From IMG/VR virus record IMGVR_UViG_3300049434_000042, positions 1-64,000 of that record: a stretch of 64,000 nucleotides of DNA; one strand, given 5' to 3'. This DNA comes from a virus. Each line of letters begins with the position of its first letter. Position 1 is the first letter of the stretch. Under the pieces are notes generated by a model, which was given only the letters and a program-made list of their open reading frames with translations, was not told where the DNA came from and did not search any database. The position numbers were made by a program, and so were the translations under genes. Below, piece after piece: positions 8,301 to 16,600 of the stretch.

Positions 8301-9702
8301 CGCTCTGCACGCGGAGGGTGTCCTCTCGGCGCACGACCGTGAGCGGTTGGCCGGGGATACCGGGATGGGTGCCCTCGATCAGCTGCTCCGGCGCGTTGAG
8401 CTTGCCGGCCACGATCCGCGGGAGGCGCTCGCGACCGCGGTGACGCAGCAGGGTCTCGACTCGGCGCAGTCGCCGGCGCAGGTGTTGCACTGGCGGGTGA
8501 GAACGTCATATGACGATCGTCTGACTCCGGTGGCTCGGTCGCATGCGGATCTCATTCCGGCGGATGTGCCGGCGGAGTGGCGGCCGTGGCTGACTGACCG
8601 GGCCGACGCTGCGGACGATCGTCGGCGGGAACTCGGCGCGCAGGTGGCGGAGGAGGGCCCGCAGTGGCTCGTCGAGGCTCTCGGTGCGGCGCCGGAAGAT
8701 GCGATCGCGCGGGCTGAGTACGAGCACAAGGCTGGCTATGCGGCCGCGTACCGGGAGCAGACGGGTCACACGGCGGAGGCGGATCCGTTGGGTTCGGCGC
8801 CTCCTGCAGGGCTGCCGGAGAAGTTCGCCCTATGGCACGCGGGGCATGCTGCGCTCGACCTGCCGGACGCCGGCGCGGATGAGGCGAAGATGTCCGACGG
8901 GCAGCTCCGCAACCGTGTGCGCGCGTACGAGCGTGAGACTTTCTGGGCTCCGAAGTACGTCGGCGACCAGCTTGCAGCGACGTCGACGGCAGCCGATCAG
9001 GCGAGGGTTGACGCGCAGATTTGGGGGGCCCGGGCGGAGGTCGAGACTGAGGCCGAGGCTGCGGTGCAGTTGCGTGAGGCGGCTCAAGCGGCCGCGGCGG
9101 AGGCGGAGCTTCTAGCGACGAGGGCTGCGCAGCTTGATAAGAGCGACACGCAGCGCGCGGATTGGTTTATTCATACGTCGAAGACGAGGGAGGCCTCGGA
9201 GCGTGCTCGTGCGGCGTTGGGGGCCCGTGGTGTGGACCTCGACGCGCCGGCGGAGCGGACGACTGCGGCGGAGTGGCTGGCTGCGCATGTCGAGGAGCAG
9301 CGGGCCGATGAGCGTGGGCGGCCGGTGCGTGATGAGGTCGAGCTCGTCGACGAGGAGTCGGAGGCGGTGCGCGCGGAGGTCGACGAGGCGACGACGCCGG
9401 CGTTCGCTGATGGTCTACCGGAGACGGCGCTGCAGGATATTCGGGAGACTGCGGTCCCGGATGTGACGGAGCTGGCCGACGAGGCTGTCCAACGCCGGGT
9501 GCCGGCGGTCGATGAGACGGCGGAGGCGGTGGATCGGGCGCATGAGGCTGCGCGGGAGATCCAAGCTAGGGCGACTCTCGACGCACAGAACGAGGACGAC
9601 CGTCACGCGCAGCAGCTCTCGGCGTGGGCAGCCGCGGATGAGGCTCGCGAGTACGAGTCAACGGAGTGGCAGCGGGACGAAGAGCCGGCGTGGGAGCACT
9701 AG
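5344..9702 (+). CDS. MobF-family relaxase fused to RecD-like helicase (TraA/TrwC type)
   Basis: A 1452-residue conjugative relaxase. The N-terminus has paired tyrosines (Y12/Y13 and Y24/Y25, in AYYTG and GYYTG), candidates for the nicking tyrosines. The three-histidine metal motif is HDSRLHDPQLHVH at residues 223-235. The phrase FSPAKSVTV (135-143) is also typical of TrwC-like relaxase domains. The helicase half has Walker A CAPAGTGKT (about 556-564) and Walker B VFLDEAS (about 633-639). The C-terminal 400 residues are Ala/Glu-rich and probably helical. It nicks oriT, stays linked to the 5' end and unwinds the strand for transfer through the coupling protein at 2516. GTG 5344 is chosen because the family starts only a few residues before the first Tyr pair. 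It ends convergently with the next gene (4-nt overlap). Confidence 0.95.
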   Translation: MLSVGVGYDSAYYTGIVGSGREGYYTGASATGEPPGVWHGAGAAELGLVGEIDPELMHAIYDLLLDPRDPNTHDRTTWGKAEGLGAAHKHYQSAEQLYAASLEREPDAGPERRSELRQAAEEAARQAVELIDATFSPAKSVTVTAASFERMANDAAARGDHEAAAMWSMRHAAVEHAVMMGATASVDYLQDVAGYGRVGKHTAGGPNRWVDSHKWVVAQFLQHDSRLHDPQLHVHQVILNRQLCADGKWRALDSRAIHGYKRAAGAMGERVMEAELARSLGLQFETRVDGQAREVVGVDHRVMDLFSERSKHISAKTAELADAFRERYGREPSARDMTMLKTESTLITRNAKEYGGESFVERMDRWEAQCRAEIPAGLAAVAEAVLENAARPAEPATWVPRDVTERALATLTDKGQTWGDSDVTGAVDKALPANLGLAPQDVRPFLESVVAETLAAAIPVKKGETTTNLPSALRLENGRSAYEAPAARRWTAEGVVAAERLLRDAAVLRGAATVSLEQAEEYIARYASSDHRLGEDQAAMLRGILTSGALTETVCAPAGTGKTFAVGAAAEAWREMGRSVVGLATTQNATEELAAEGLDCRNIAGWLKAQERIEQGHPRPGDELFELTPESMVFLDEASMTSTLDLARVAEKCNDAGAKLVFVGDPAQLSPVGPGGALADLAEHGIRYELSTVRRFADQWERDASLRLRAGDKSAIADYDKHGRLRDGGSREETEAAAARAWLADTLAGKESLLLVGTNDAADRIAGQLRDTLVELGMVEEAGVPLGMQGTVAGVGDLVQARRNGWELTGYEGNTRAPINRQAYEVTATRDDGGLVVRALHADPEDPAAKLTLPGSYVDSAMCLAYASTVHAAEGRTVDTGHEIIGDGMDASGALVGLTRGRESNTAWAVTQRTAQDAEPGQVHEVEERSAVGVMRDLLERAEEQRTATAQQEQAAIDEVSTRSHAEKLIDGVNQVLADRSAGVLDALHAEGVLSAHDRERLAGDTGMGALDQLLRRVELAGHDPREALATAVTQQGLDSAQSPAQVLHWRVRTSYDDRLTPVARSHADLIPADVPAEWRPWLTDRADAADDRRRELGAQVAEEGPQWLVEALGAAPEDAIARAEYEHKAGYAAAYREQTGHTAEADPLGSAPPAGLPEKFALWHAGHAALDLPDAGADEAKMSDGQLRNRVRAYERETFWAPKYVGDQLAATSTAADQARVDAQIWGARAEVETEAEAAVQLREAAQAAAAEAELLATRAAQLDKSDTQRADWFIHTSKTREASERARAALGARGVDLDAPAERTTAAEWLAAHVEEQRADERGRPVRDEVELVDEESEAVRAEVDEATTPAFADGLPETALQDIRETAVPDVTELADEAVQRRVPAVDETAEAVDRAHEAAREIQARATLDAQNEDDRHAQQLSAWAAADEAREYESTEWQRDEEPAWEH

Positions 9703-10286
9703 GAGGCGTACCGGGCGCGGGTTTCGTCGATGAGGTCGACGAGCTCGCGGTACCGGCGCGCGGTGGCTACCGCTTCGGTGTTCAGGGCGAGGCGTTGCTC
9801 GGCGTGCCGGTACCGGGCCGGTCGCAGCATGGTTGCAGCGGTGACGAGTTGCTGCGCGGTGACGGGCTGGCCGTCCTCTTGCCGGAGTGGCAGGGGGAGC
9901 GGGGAGACCTGCCCGTCGGTGCCGAGGAGCCAGCGCAGGCAGCGCCAGGTTCCGTCGGCGTAGCCGGGGTCCGTGGTGACGATCGCCCACGCTGGCACTT
10001 TGAGTTGTTGGCAGATCAGGGTCAGTGGTGGTGGGCTCTTCTGCTCCGTGAGGCTGAGCGCTGTCCAGAGCTCGGCGCGAGCGTGGTTTTCCTCGACGGG
10101 TTGCTCGTCGCGGTCGGTGATGGGCCCTACGCGGCCGCCACGTACCCACGCGATCGACGCTGCAGCACCGATGACCCATGGCCGGCGGGTGTCTTCGGCA
10201 ACGCGGAATGCCAGCCAGTGAAAGTCGTCGACTTCGGCTGGTCGAGGTGTCACCCATTGCGGGGTGCGCGCCACCCATTCACCCAC
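9699..10286 (-). CDS. Hypothetical protein (195 aa), convergent with the relaxase
   Basis: A lone minus-strand frame of 195 residues with protein-like composition: Trp-rich N-terminal half (EWVARTPQW, FHWLAFRV), then mixed alpha/beta-like sequence and a charged C-terminal helix (RYRELVDLIDETRARY). No family recognised. The start GTG 10286 lies 6 nt after a -10-like CATACT (rc of 10293-10298), which would give a leaderless transcript, a common arrangement in actinobacteria. It is the only gene in the left third that faces the transfer operon. Confidence 0.75.
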   Translation of the reverse strand: MGEWVARTPQWVTPRPAEVDDFHWLAFRVAEDTRRPWVIGAAASIAWVRGGRVGPITDRDEQPVEENHARAELWTALSLTEQKSPPPLTLICQQLKVPAWAIVTTDPGYADGTWRCLRWLLGTDGQVSPLPLPLRQEDGQPVTAQQLVTAATMLRPARYRHAEQRLALNTEAVATARRYRELVDLIDETRARYAS

Positions 10287-10604
10287 GGGCCGAGTATGCC
10301 TTACATGGTTGTAATTCCGCCTGTCCCTCGTGGTGTGGACTGCGCGGACGCCTCCGGCGACTCATCGTTTTCTCCCTCCCCACCCTCGTCGGGATGGTCT
10401 AACCGCGTCCCGAATGCGTCAAGGGCGAACCGTCGCGGGCCCCTGCACCCACGACGAACCGCTCGCTGCGCTCACCGCTGCGCGGCCCTTGACGCCTCCG
10501 TGCCACGGCTAGAGGCCGCCGGGTGTCGGGTGAGGGAGGGGTCTGGTGTTTGTTCTCGCTGCTCAGGGCCCGTATTCAGCTCGGGTGGTTCCGCCATTCG
10601 GTCG
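10287..10604. other. Non-coding gap with long inverted repeat (10416-10426/10485-10495)
   Basis: No convincing gene is seen in this 318-bp stretch between the divergent units. It contains a perfect 11-bp inverted repeat, GCGTCAAGGGC and its complement, separated by 58 nt of GC-rich sequence that can itself fold. This could be a small RNA, a replication or regulatory element, or a fold without function. Confidence 0.5.
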
Positions 10605-10668
10605 TATGTGGTGACCCCCGGCTAGCGTACTATTAGAGGTGCTGGCGACGGCTGGCTAAGCACGGAGG
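10605..10668 (+). promoter_or_regulatory. Promoter and conserved leader (AGCACGGAGG) for the plus-strand operon
   Basis: A -35-like TATGTG (10605-10610) is 17 bp from a -10 TACTAT (10628-10633). The conserved 10-mer AGCACGGAGG lies at 10659-10668, 13 nt before ATG 10682. The same -10 form and 10-mer recur upstream of minus-strand phage genes, so this is likely the head promoter of the 10.7-13.1 kb operon. Confidence 0.6.
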
Positions 10669-10681
10669 AAGAGGTGCCGTT

Positions 10682-11260
10682 ATGGCAAGTCGAAGTGATC
10701 GGATCGCAGCCGAAGGTTGCCGGGATGATCTCGATAAGCGTGCGCAGATGCTCGGTCACTCAATGAAATGGGAGCTCGGAGCGGACTCGACGAAACGCGG
10801 GTGCTGCTATCACTTCGTAGGTCGGTGTGAGAACTGCGGGGCGATGGCGACGGCGATGCCCGGTTGTTCGTCGTGCCCCACAGTGCTAGACGCGCGGCGG
10901 GCGATCTGCAGCGGGCCCGGTACGGCGATCCTGACGGAGATCGAGGAGTCGCGTTCATCGGAACTCATCGCCGGCGCGGTCACTGCGTTCGGTCGAGCGG
11001 TGGCGGAAGACCAGCAGGGCGAGGTCGATGGCGAGCGGATTGGAATCGCTACCCGGGAGCTCGTCTTCCACATCGACGAAGCGGACGCGGCGATCAGGAT
11101 GGCTGGCCGGGAGCTCGATCTCCTGCTCGGTGAGTTGTACGACGTTGAGCTAGTGGGAGCTACTGGTGACGACATGCGCCATGAGCTTGAGGTGGCAAGT
11201 CGGGCGATGCGGAACGTTCTCCGGGCAGTGCAGCTCCGACGCACCCTGCTCGCACCATGA
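10682..11260 (+). CDS. Cys-rich N-terminal protein heading the plus-strand operon
   Basis: A 192-residue protein. Residues 40-68 carry several cysteines (GCCYHFVGRCENCGAM and PGCSSC), likely zinc ligands. The remainder is mostly helical, with long amphipathic stretches. It is the first gene after the promoter at 10605, has a strong GGAGGAAGAGG ribosome site, and overlaps the next gene by 4 nt. Family unknown; the layout suggests a small regulator or DNA-associated protein. Confidence 0.8.
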   Translation: MASRSDRIAAEGCRDDLDKRAQMLGHSMKWELGADSTKRGCCYHFVGRCENCGAMATAMPGCSSCPTVLDARRAICSGPGTAILTEIEESRSSELIAGAVTAFGRAVAEDQQGEVDGERIGIATRELVFHIDEADAAIRMAGRELDLLLGELYDVELVGATGDDMRHELEVASRAMRNVLRAVQLRRTLLAP

Positions 11261-11463
11261 GTGAACCGTTGCAGCCGCGTGATTGGGGCGTGTCGTGGTT
11301 CGCCGGCCGGGCACTGCCGGGGACGTGCCAGCGGTGCCAGCAGGCAGGGCCGGTGTTCACCGGTTACGAGGGCGGTCAGGTGACCGCGGTGGTGATGTGC
11401 GGGTTCTGTGGCCCGTTGGCTATTCGGGAGACGCGGATGAGCTGCGGGGTCCGTCGTGGCTAA
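11257..11463 (+). CDS. Zinc-ribbon small protein (68 aa)
   Basis: 68 residues with two Cys pairs, CQRC (about 24-27) and CGFC (about 48-51), spaced as in a zinc ribbon, and a further Cys near the end. Starts by a 4-nt ATGA overlap with the previous stop. No family name is evident. One of about a dozen small Cys-pair proteins on this element. Confidence 0.75.
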   Translation: MSEPLQPRDWGVSWFAGRALPGTCQRCQQAGPVFTGYEGGQVTAVVMCGFCGPLAIRETRMSCGVRRG

Positions 11464-11815
11464 GCAATCCCGGACGCTGGTCGGTGACGCCGAGGCGCGT
11501 CGTCGTGACGCCGGCGGGGGCATGGCCGGGGAGCACGCGGCGGAGACGGCGGTGCTCGATCGAGGTGGGTTGTGGATCGAAGGCGCGTGGTACTGGCGGG
11601 TGGACCTCGAAGCGCAGCAGCGCGCCGAGCGGGAGGCCCGCAGCAGGGCACACGCGCCGAAGACTCGCCGGGACGGTGGACCGTTGCCGTCGCTAGCGCA
11701 TTACCGGCCTACGGAGCGGTGGGTTCCTCACCCTCGTGGGCACGAGCCGTATTTCGCGGGCGCGGTGGCGCGGTTGTGGGCATGGGTTCCACCAATGGAA
11801 GGGAGCGCAGGGTGA
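11456..11815 (+). CDS. Hypothetical protein (119 aa)
   Basis: 119 residues starting with GTG inside the end of the previous gene (8-nt overlap). Charged N-terminus (SRTLVGDAEARRRDAGG), a Trp-rich centre (LWIEGAWYWRVDLEAQQRAE) and a Pro/His-rich end. No domain recognised. Operon member by overlap on both sides. Confidence 0.65.
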   Translation: MAKQSRTLVGDAEARRRDAGGGMAGEHAAETAVLDRGGLWIEGAWYWRVDLEAQQRAEREARSRAHAPKTRRDGGPLPSLAHYRPTERWVPHPRGHEPYFAGAVARLWAWVPPMEGSAG

Positions 11816-12090
11816 GTGAGGCGCACGAGGTGAGAAAGGGCCTGCAAGCGGCCGCGACGGCACTGGCCGGGATGGCGCTGCAGCAAGACCGGATCGCGGA
11901 CATGCTCGCGACGTGGGATAAGCGGGCGAGCTGGGAAGACGGGATGACCGTTCCCGACAGTGTCTACGTAGACGAGCGCCGGCAGGCGCGGACGTGGGCG
12001 TCGGCGGCCGCGGAGCTACGAGCGGCGATCGCACCGTCATCGGAAGACATCAGGGCAGCACTGGCGAAGTTGGAGGCGAGAGCGCAATGA
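11812..12090 (+). CDS. Hypothetical helical protein (92 aa)
   Basis: GTG 11812 overlaps the previous stop by 4 nt (GTGA). The 92-residue product is strongly helical and Ala/Glu-rich, with a likely amphipathic core (ATALAGMALQQDRIADML). Four-nt overlaps at both ends mark it as a genuine operon gene. Function unknown. Confidence 0.7.
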   Translation: MSEAHEVRKGLQAAATALAGMALQQDRIADMLATWDKRASWEDGMTVPDSVYVDERRQARTWASAAAELRAAIAPSSEDIRAALAKLEARAQ

Positions 12091-12275
12091 CAAACGTGCA
12101 GCGGGACGGGCGCGGCGCGTGGGTATGGCTGTCTGACGAGGAGCTCACAGTTGTGCACACGGCGCTTATGGAGTCCGCGAACACGGAGCGGAGGCTCTCG
12201 TTCAATGGGCACGACGAGCAGGTTCGGGTAGTCGAGGGTCTGATCGCCCGGGTACTGGGAGCGGTGCCGGCATGA
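12087..12275 (+). CDS. Hypothetical protein (62 aa)
   Basis: ATG 12087 overlaps the previous stop (ATGA). The product contains an alpha/beta-like stretch GAWVWLSDEELTVVHTALME and ends with a helix. Coupled by overlap to genes on both sides. No family recognised. Confidence 0.7.
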   Translation: MTNVQRDGRGAWVWLSDEELTVVHTALMESANTERRLSFNGHDEQVRVVEGLIARVLGAVPA

Positions 12276-12619
12276 CCGACGAGGACAAAGTCGCGGCCGC
12301 GCAGCAGATCGCGGAGCAGATGGCGCTGCAGCTTCACCTTGCGGTAGTCGTGACGCCGGTGGGCGAGGACGGCTGGCGTTGGGGGCAGCCATCGGTCGTC
12401 GAGGCGAGTCACGTCCTCTCGGTGCTCGATGACGGTGGGTACGAGCCGGGTGGCTTCACTCGGACTTTGATTGAGGCGATGCTGCGGGCGGATGCGTTGA
12501 GTCTCGGCAAACTGGCGCTCGCTTTCCCGGGCTATGCCTCAGCCATCTATGCGTACAAGTTCGACCTCGACGGGCTCGACCGGCTCCGAGTGGTCGTTTG
12601 GGGGAATCGGAGGCCATGA
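12272..12619 (+). CDS. Hypothetical protein (115 aa)
   Basis: 115 residues, starting by ATGA overlap. An N-terminal amphipathic helix (AAAQQIAEQMALQLHLAVVV) is followed by mixed alpha/beta sequence ending in basic residues. No motif for a known activity. Part of the same tightly packed operon. Confidence 0.7.
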   Translation: MTDEDKVAAAQQIAEQMALQLHLAVVVTPVGEDGWRWGQPSVVEASHVLSVLDDGGYEPGGFTRTLIEAMLRADALSLGKLALAFPGYASAIYAYKFDLDGLDRLRVVVWGNRRP

Positions 12620-13062
12620 CTGAGGAGGAGCGTCGGACGTTGCGGGCGGATCTCCTGCTCGCCTTTCAGGACTCGGAAGTTATCAAGGTCGCCGAGGACG
12701 GCAAGCCGGTGCGGTGGGATTCCGCGACGGGTGAGGAAGCCGAGCGGATGGCGGATCTCGTGTTCGCGGTGCTCGACGAGCATGGTCTCGACGTCGTCGA
12801 GGTGCCCGGTGCGTCTCGGGGTGAGCGGGAGGCCGCGGAGCTGGCCACTAGCTACCGGGTGACCGACGCCGGCGGCCAATTGATCGAGGAGGGGTCGCCC
12901 GTCCGGTATCCGAATGGCGTCGAGGGGATCTTCGGCCGGGTCATCACCCCCGGCTGCGTCGAGGTGGACGGGTTCGCGCAGCTATCGAGCAAGTTCGGGC
13001 TGACGGTTATCTCCGTCGCGCCGGCGGAGCTCACGATGCCGGATTTGCCTGCAGAGCAGTAA
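12616..13062 (+). CDS. Hypothetical acidic protein (148 aa)
   Basis: ATG 12616 gives the usual ATGA overlap; a GTG-type start slightly upstream lies within the previous gene. The acidic 148-residue product has a helical first half and a beta-rich second half (GSPVRYPNGVEGIFGRVI) that resembles a small SH3-like or barrel fold, by sequence pattern only. It is the last gene before the WhiB leader. Confidence 0.7.
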   Translation: MTEEERRTLRADLLLAFQDSEVIKVAEDGKPVRWDSATGEEAERMADLVFAVLDEHGLDVVEVPGASRGEREAAELATSYRVTDAGGQLIEEGSPVRYPNGVEGIFGRVITPGCVEVDGFAQLSSKFGLTVISVAPAELTMPDLPAEQ

Positions 13063-13094
13063 CGCTCGGACGTCGAGCAGCGATACATCAGAAA

Positions 13095-13130
13095 GGGCCC
13101 GTCGACGGATCGGCCCGCACAGCACGGAGG
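13095..13130 (+). promoter_or_regulatory. Conserved leader with imperfect hairpin before whiB
   Basis: A GGGCCCG...CGGCCC imperfect hairpin (13095-13116) is followed by CAC and the 10-mer AGCACGGAGG (13121-13130), 8 nt before the GTG start. The CGACGG element in the loop is shared with the leaders at 27.2 and 30.6 kb. Confidence 0.55.
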
Positions 13131-13138
13131 TGAGATCA

Positions 13139-13549
13139 GTGGACTGGCGGCATCGTGGATCGTGTCGGGACGAAGACCCGGAGCTCTTTTTCCCAGCTCC
13201 GAAAGACACGCGTGCGCTGGCCGAGGCCCGTTCGGTGTGTGAGACCTGCCCGGTAGTGGCGGAGTGCCTCAAGTGGGCCCTCGATAACGGTCAGATCGAC
13301 GGGGTGTGGGGCGGTCTGAGTGAGGACGAGCTCCGTAAGCACCCTGATCGGAAGGGTCAGACCGGGGGGATCGAGGCCTACGTCGAGTGCCGTCGGTGTC
13401 ACAAGATGCTGCCGGTAGAGCGTTTCGGCCGTGACCGGAATCGGTCGAGTGGCCGTAAGGCGCGGTGCGGGAAGTGTGTTTATGCGGCGGAGTCGGATCG
13501 ACGGGCGCGGAAGCGAACGGAGGTGCAGGAGTCGCTGTTTGCTAGCTAG
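13139..13549 (+). CDS. WhiB-family iron-sulfur regulator with C-terminal zinc knuckle
   Basis: A 136-residue protein. The N-terminal 80 residues are a Wbl domain: first Cys in GSCRDEDPELFFP, then CETCPVVAEC giving the C-x2-C-x5-C set, then the signature turn GVWGGLS. Wbl proteins bind a 4Fe-4S cluster and act with the primary sigma factor at promoters. After a short basic linker a second module has CRRC and, about 20 residues later, CGKC, a zinc-knuckle layout usual in phage HNH-type proteins and not normally part of Wbl proteins. GTG 13139 is chosen because GGAGG sits 8 nt upstream; the earlier in-frame GTG overlaps that site. Phage-encoded WhiB proteins are known to modulate host transcription and superinfection. 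Confidence 0.92.
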   Translation: MDWRHRGSCRDEDPELFFPAPKDTRALAEARSVCETCPVVAECLKWALDNGQIDGVWGGLSEDELRKHPDRKGQTGGIEAYVECRRCHKMLPVERFGRDRNRSSGRKARCGKCVYAAESDRRARKRTEVQESLFAS

Positions 13550-13554
13550 TTAGT

Positions 13555-13594
13555 GGGGCCCGGCTGACGTGGTCGGGCCCTTTCAGCACGGAGG
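13555..13594 (+). terminator. GC-rich hairpin with TTT tail abutting the leader of the next gene
   Basis: GGGCCCG (13556-13562) pairs perfectly with CGGGCCC (13574-13580) around an 11-nt loop, extended by a G-U pair, and is followed by TTTC and at once by AGCACGGAGG (13585-13594). It can end the whiB transcript or, as RNA, present or hide the ribosome site of the 13602 gene. Confidence 0.65.
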
Positions 13595-13601
13595 CGAGGA
13601 G

Positions 13602-16600
13602 ATGGCAGTGAGTGAACCATTTGACGGTCTTAACGAGGAATGGCTAGCTGAGGAAGATGCTCGGTCTTTGGCATTTCAGGCGACCGGTGGGCGGTCGTGG
13701 TATCAGTCGCCGAGCGACGGGACGTGGCGGTCGGTCACCGGTGGGTGGTCGCCGTCGGAGCTCGCTAATCGGATGACGATGGGGGACGCGACTCCTCGGC
13801 ATGAGGCGGCCGCGGCTGACTTCTGGGCGATGGCGGCCCATCAGGCGTACGTCAATGCGAATTACCGCGCGGAGGAGGAGCTGCAGCGCGACGTCGACGA
13901 GGAGACCTCGCAGTCGCAGCAGGCCGCGGTCGAGGCTACGGAGCTGGTCGACTTGACGGGGCAGATCCTCGTCGAGTTGCAGGATGAGGCCGATCGGCTC
14001 AACGACCGGGCCGACGCGGTCGAGCAAGCACAGTTTGAGGCCTATAACGCTCGGGTCGAAGCGGTCAAAGCGGTGCATGAACAGTTGATCGACCGGGATT
14101 TGTACGACTCTCACCGTCATCAGGACGACTACAGCGACGAGATCTGGGCGCAGGCTGAGCAGCTCGTCGACGTGGGCATCACGAGCGCTGACGTCGACGT
14201 GATGACGGGCCAGCGCGACACCTACCACGAGGAGTACGACGACCTGTACGAGCAGCACCAGCACGCCGAGTTTGAGCGGCAGCGTGACGAGCGTAAGGCG
14301 CAGATGGCCGCGGAGGGCCCGGTGTCGGAGGCGTGGCGCGCAGCGGTGGGAGTGACGTACCACGAGCAGGTACTCGAATACGGCAACGATGGTCGACCGG
14401 AAGACGATCGGTTTTTGACCGACGCCGAGCAGGCCACGCGAACGGCTGCGGTCGACCTGATCGCCCGGGCGACGGGTGTCTCCCCCGGGTACGTGCATAG
14501 CGAATTGCAGGACGCAGCCCACGCTTACGGGCAGGCGCCGGGCACTGACTATGACCCGGACTACTTAGCTCCGCCGGACTGGTCAGAGTTTGTGAGCGGC
14601 TACGAGCGTCTCGGTTTCGAGCCGGCTCCGCCGGAGGCAGTCGAGGGCCCTTTAGTCCTAGAGGACGGCACCACTTTCACGGCTGACGAGCCAGCACCGG
14701 TCAAGCTCACAGAAGCGGGCGAGGCGGAGGCACTGGCTAGCGCGTGGGATGCGCAGGCCGAGCGGATGCGGGGCGATGTTGCCAGTGACTTGCTCGCGGC
14801 GAATGTCGAAGAGCTCACCGGGGCGACTCTGACCGAGGAGATCCCGGAGGCCTTGCTCGATCGGGGTATGAGCTCCGATGAGTTGTCGGCCGAGCTCTTC
14901 CCGGAAGGTGATGCTGCGGTCGGCGACAACCTCGCACGTATGGAAGAGACCGCCGGCGTGCTCCCTGATACATGGGAGGCAAAGAATCCCGACGCTCCGT
15001 GGGCAGCGCATGAGGACAACGTCGCGGCCGCGGTCGATGCGTTCGGGCCGGATGTGTTCCGTCCGTTGCCGGCTGAGCTAGTCGACGCGGTTGCGGCGGA
15101 AGCGGCCGCGGGCTCGGAGCTCGAACTGGCCGCAGGTGAGCGGGAGCGTGAGGAGCACACTGACCACCTCTTCGAGGAGGCTCTCGCGACGGATCCGGCG
15201 TTCGCTGCGCGGATCGCAGATAGCGCCCGGTCGCATGCCGAGGCGGCTCTCGGTCGGGAGCTCGAACCGTGGGAACACGCAGCGATCGACAATGCGGCCA
15301 GGGAGGGTGCCGAGCTCGACGCCGACGATCTGACGACGAAGCGGGCCGAGCGGGACTACGAGGACGCGATGAGCGCTGGTCTGGCCCGAGAGGAGGCTCT
15401 CGCAAATGCGGAAGCGGACCTCGGTCGAGATCTGACCTTCGAGGAAGCGGTTGCCGCGGTGGCCAGCGTCGACGCGCAGGACGGTGACGGGCTCGACGAG
15501 CGGGTCGACGACGAGGCAGCTACGGCGGAGCGGTGGGACGATACCGTCGCCTCCGCCGGCGCGTGGCAGGACTTCCTCCGTGGTCAGGAGACGGCGAAGG
15601 TGGCCGAGCTCGAAGCGGAGGCCGGCGCGCTGCAGCAAGACCTCGACGCGGGCAACGTGCCAGCAGCAGAGGAACACGCGGTAGCCGAGCACGTCCAGCA
15701 CCTCGAAGAGGAAGCGGCGATCGCTCGCGGGGAGTGGCCGTTCGAGAGCGCAGCACCGACGCCGGCGATGCAAGAGCAGATCGACACGCACCGTGCGGCG
15801 TGGGATGCGGCTACCGAGGACGTGGCCCGGATGCAGGGCACGACGGTCGACACCCTCGACGTGCCGATCGTGACGGCTGATGACTTCGCTGAGCTCGTCG
15901 AGCGGGCCGAGGCTGCAGTGCGGGAGGAGGAGCGGCTCGCAGGCGCGGACGCGGCCGCTGACGTCCAAGAGCAAGCCGACCTAGCCGGCGCGGCAACGGA
16001 GCCGGCGGAGTATTGGACGCCGGCGCGTGAGGCGGAAGCTGCAGCGCAGTATCAGCGGGCTTTCAACGCGGCCAACGCCGACCCGGCGACTATTCCGCCG
16101 GAGGTGTACGCGAAGGGTTGGGATGCGGTAGCTGACTACCAGCAGGAGCAGGTCGACGCCGACCCGGATCCGGCGGGTTGGGCTTCCCTGCCGGCTGACG
16201 TGCCGGAGTGGGTAGCGGAGCAAGGCTCCGAGGCGACTGCTGATTACGTCGCCGAGCGGGCCGATCGAGAGTCCGTTCCGTCACCGGTGGCCGGTGATGA
16301 GGAGCTCGGCGACGACGAGCCGGATCGTGAGGGTCACGGGGTGCCGTCAGATGAGGAAGTCGAGGCGCGGGGTTACGGGCTAGATGCGTACGAGCAGGCC
16401 CTCGCAGACCCGGATGACGACGACGGGACGGTGTACGACGATCCAAAGTTTCGGGCTGAGCTCGAAGCGGCTGCAGCGGCCCGGGCGGAGGCAGCGGAGC
16501 AGGGAAAATCGGAGGCCGCGGAGGCAGTACAGGCAGCGCATGAGGCCACGCAGGAAACGGTCGACGCGCAGCAGTCAGCCGACGCGGCCGCACCAGCGGC

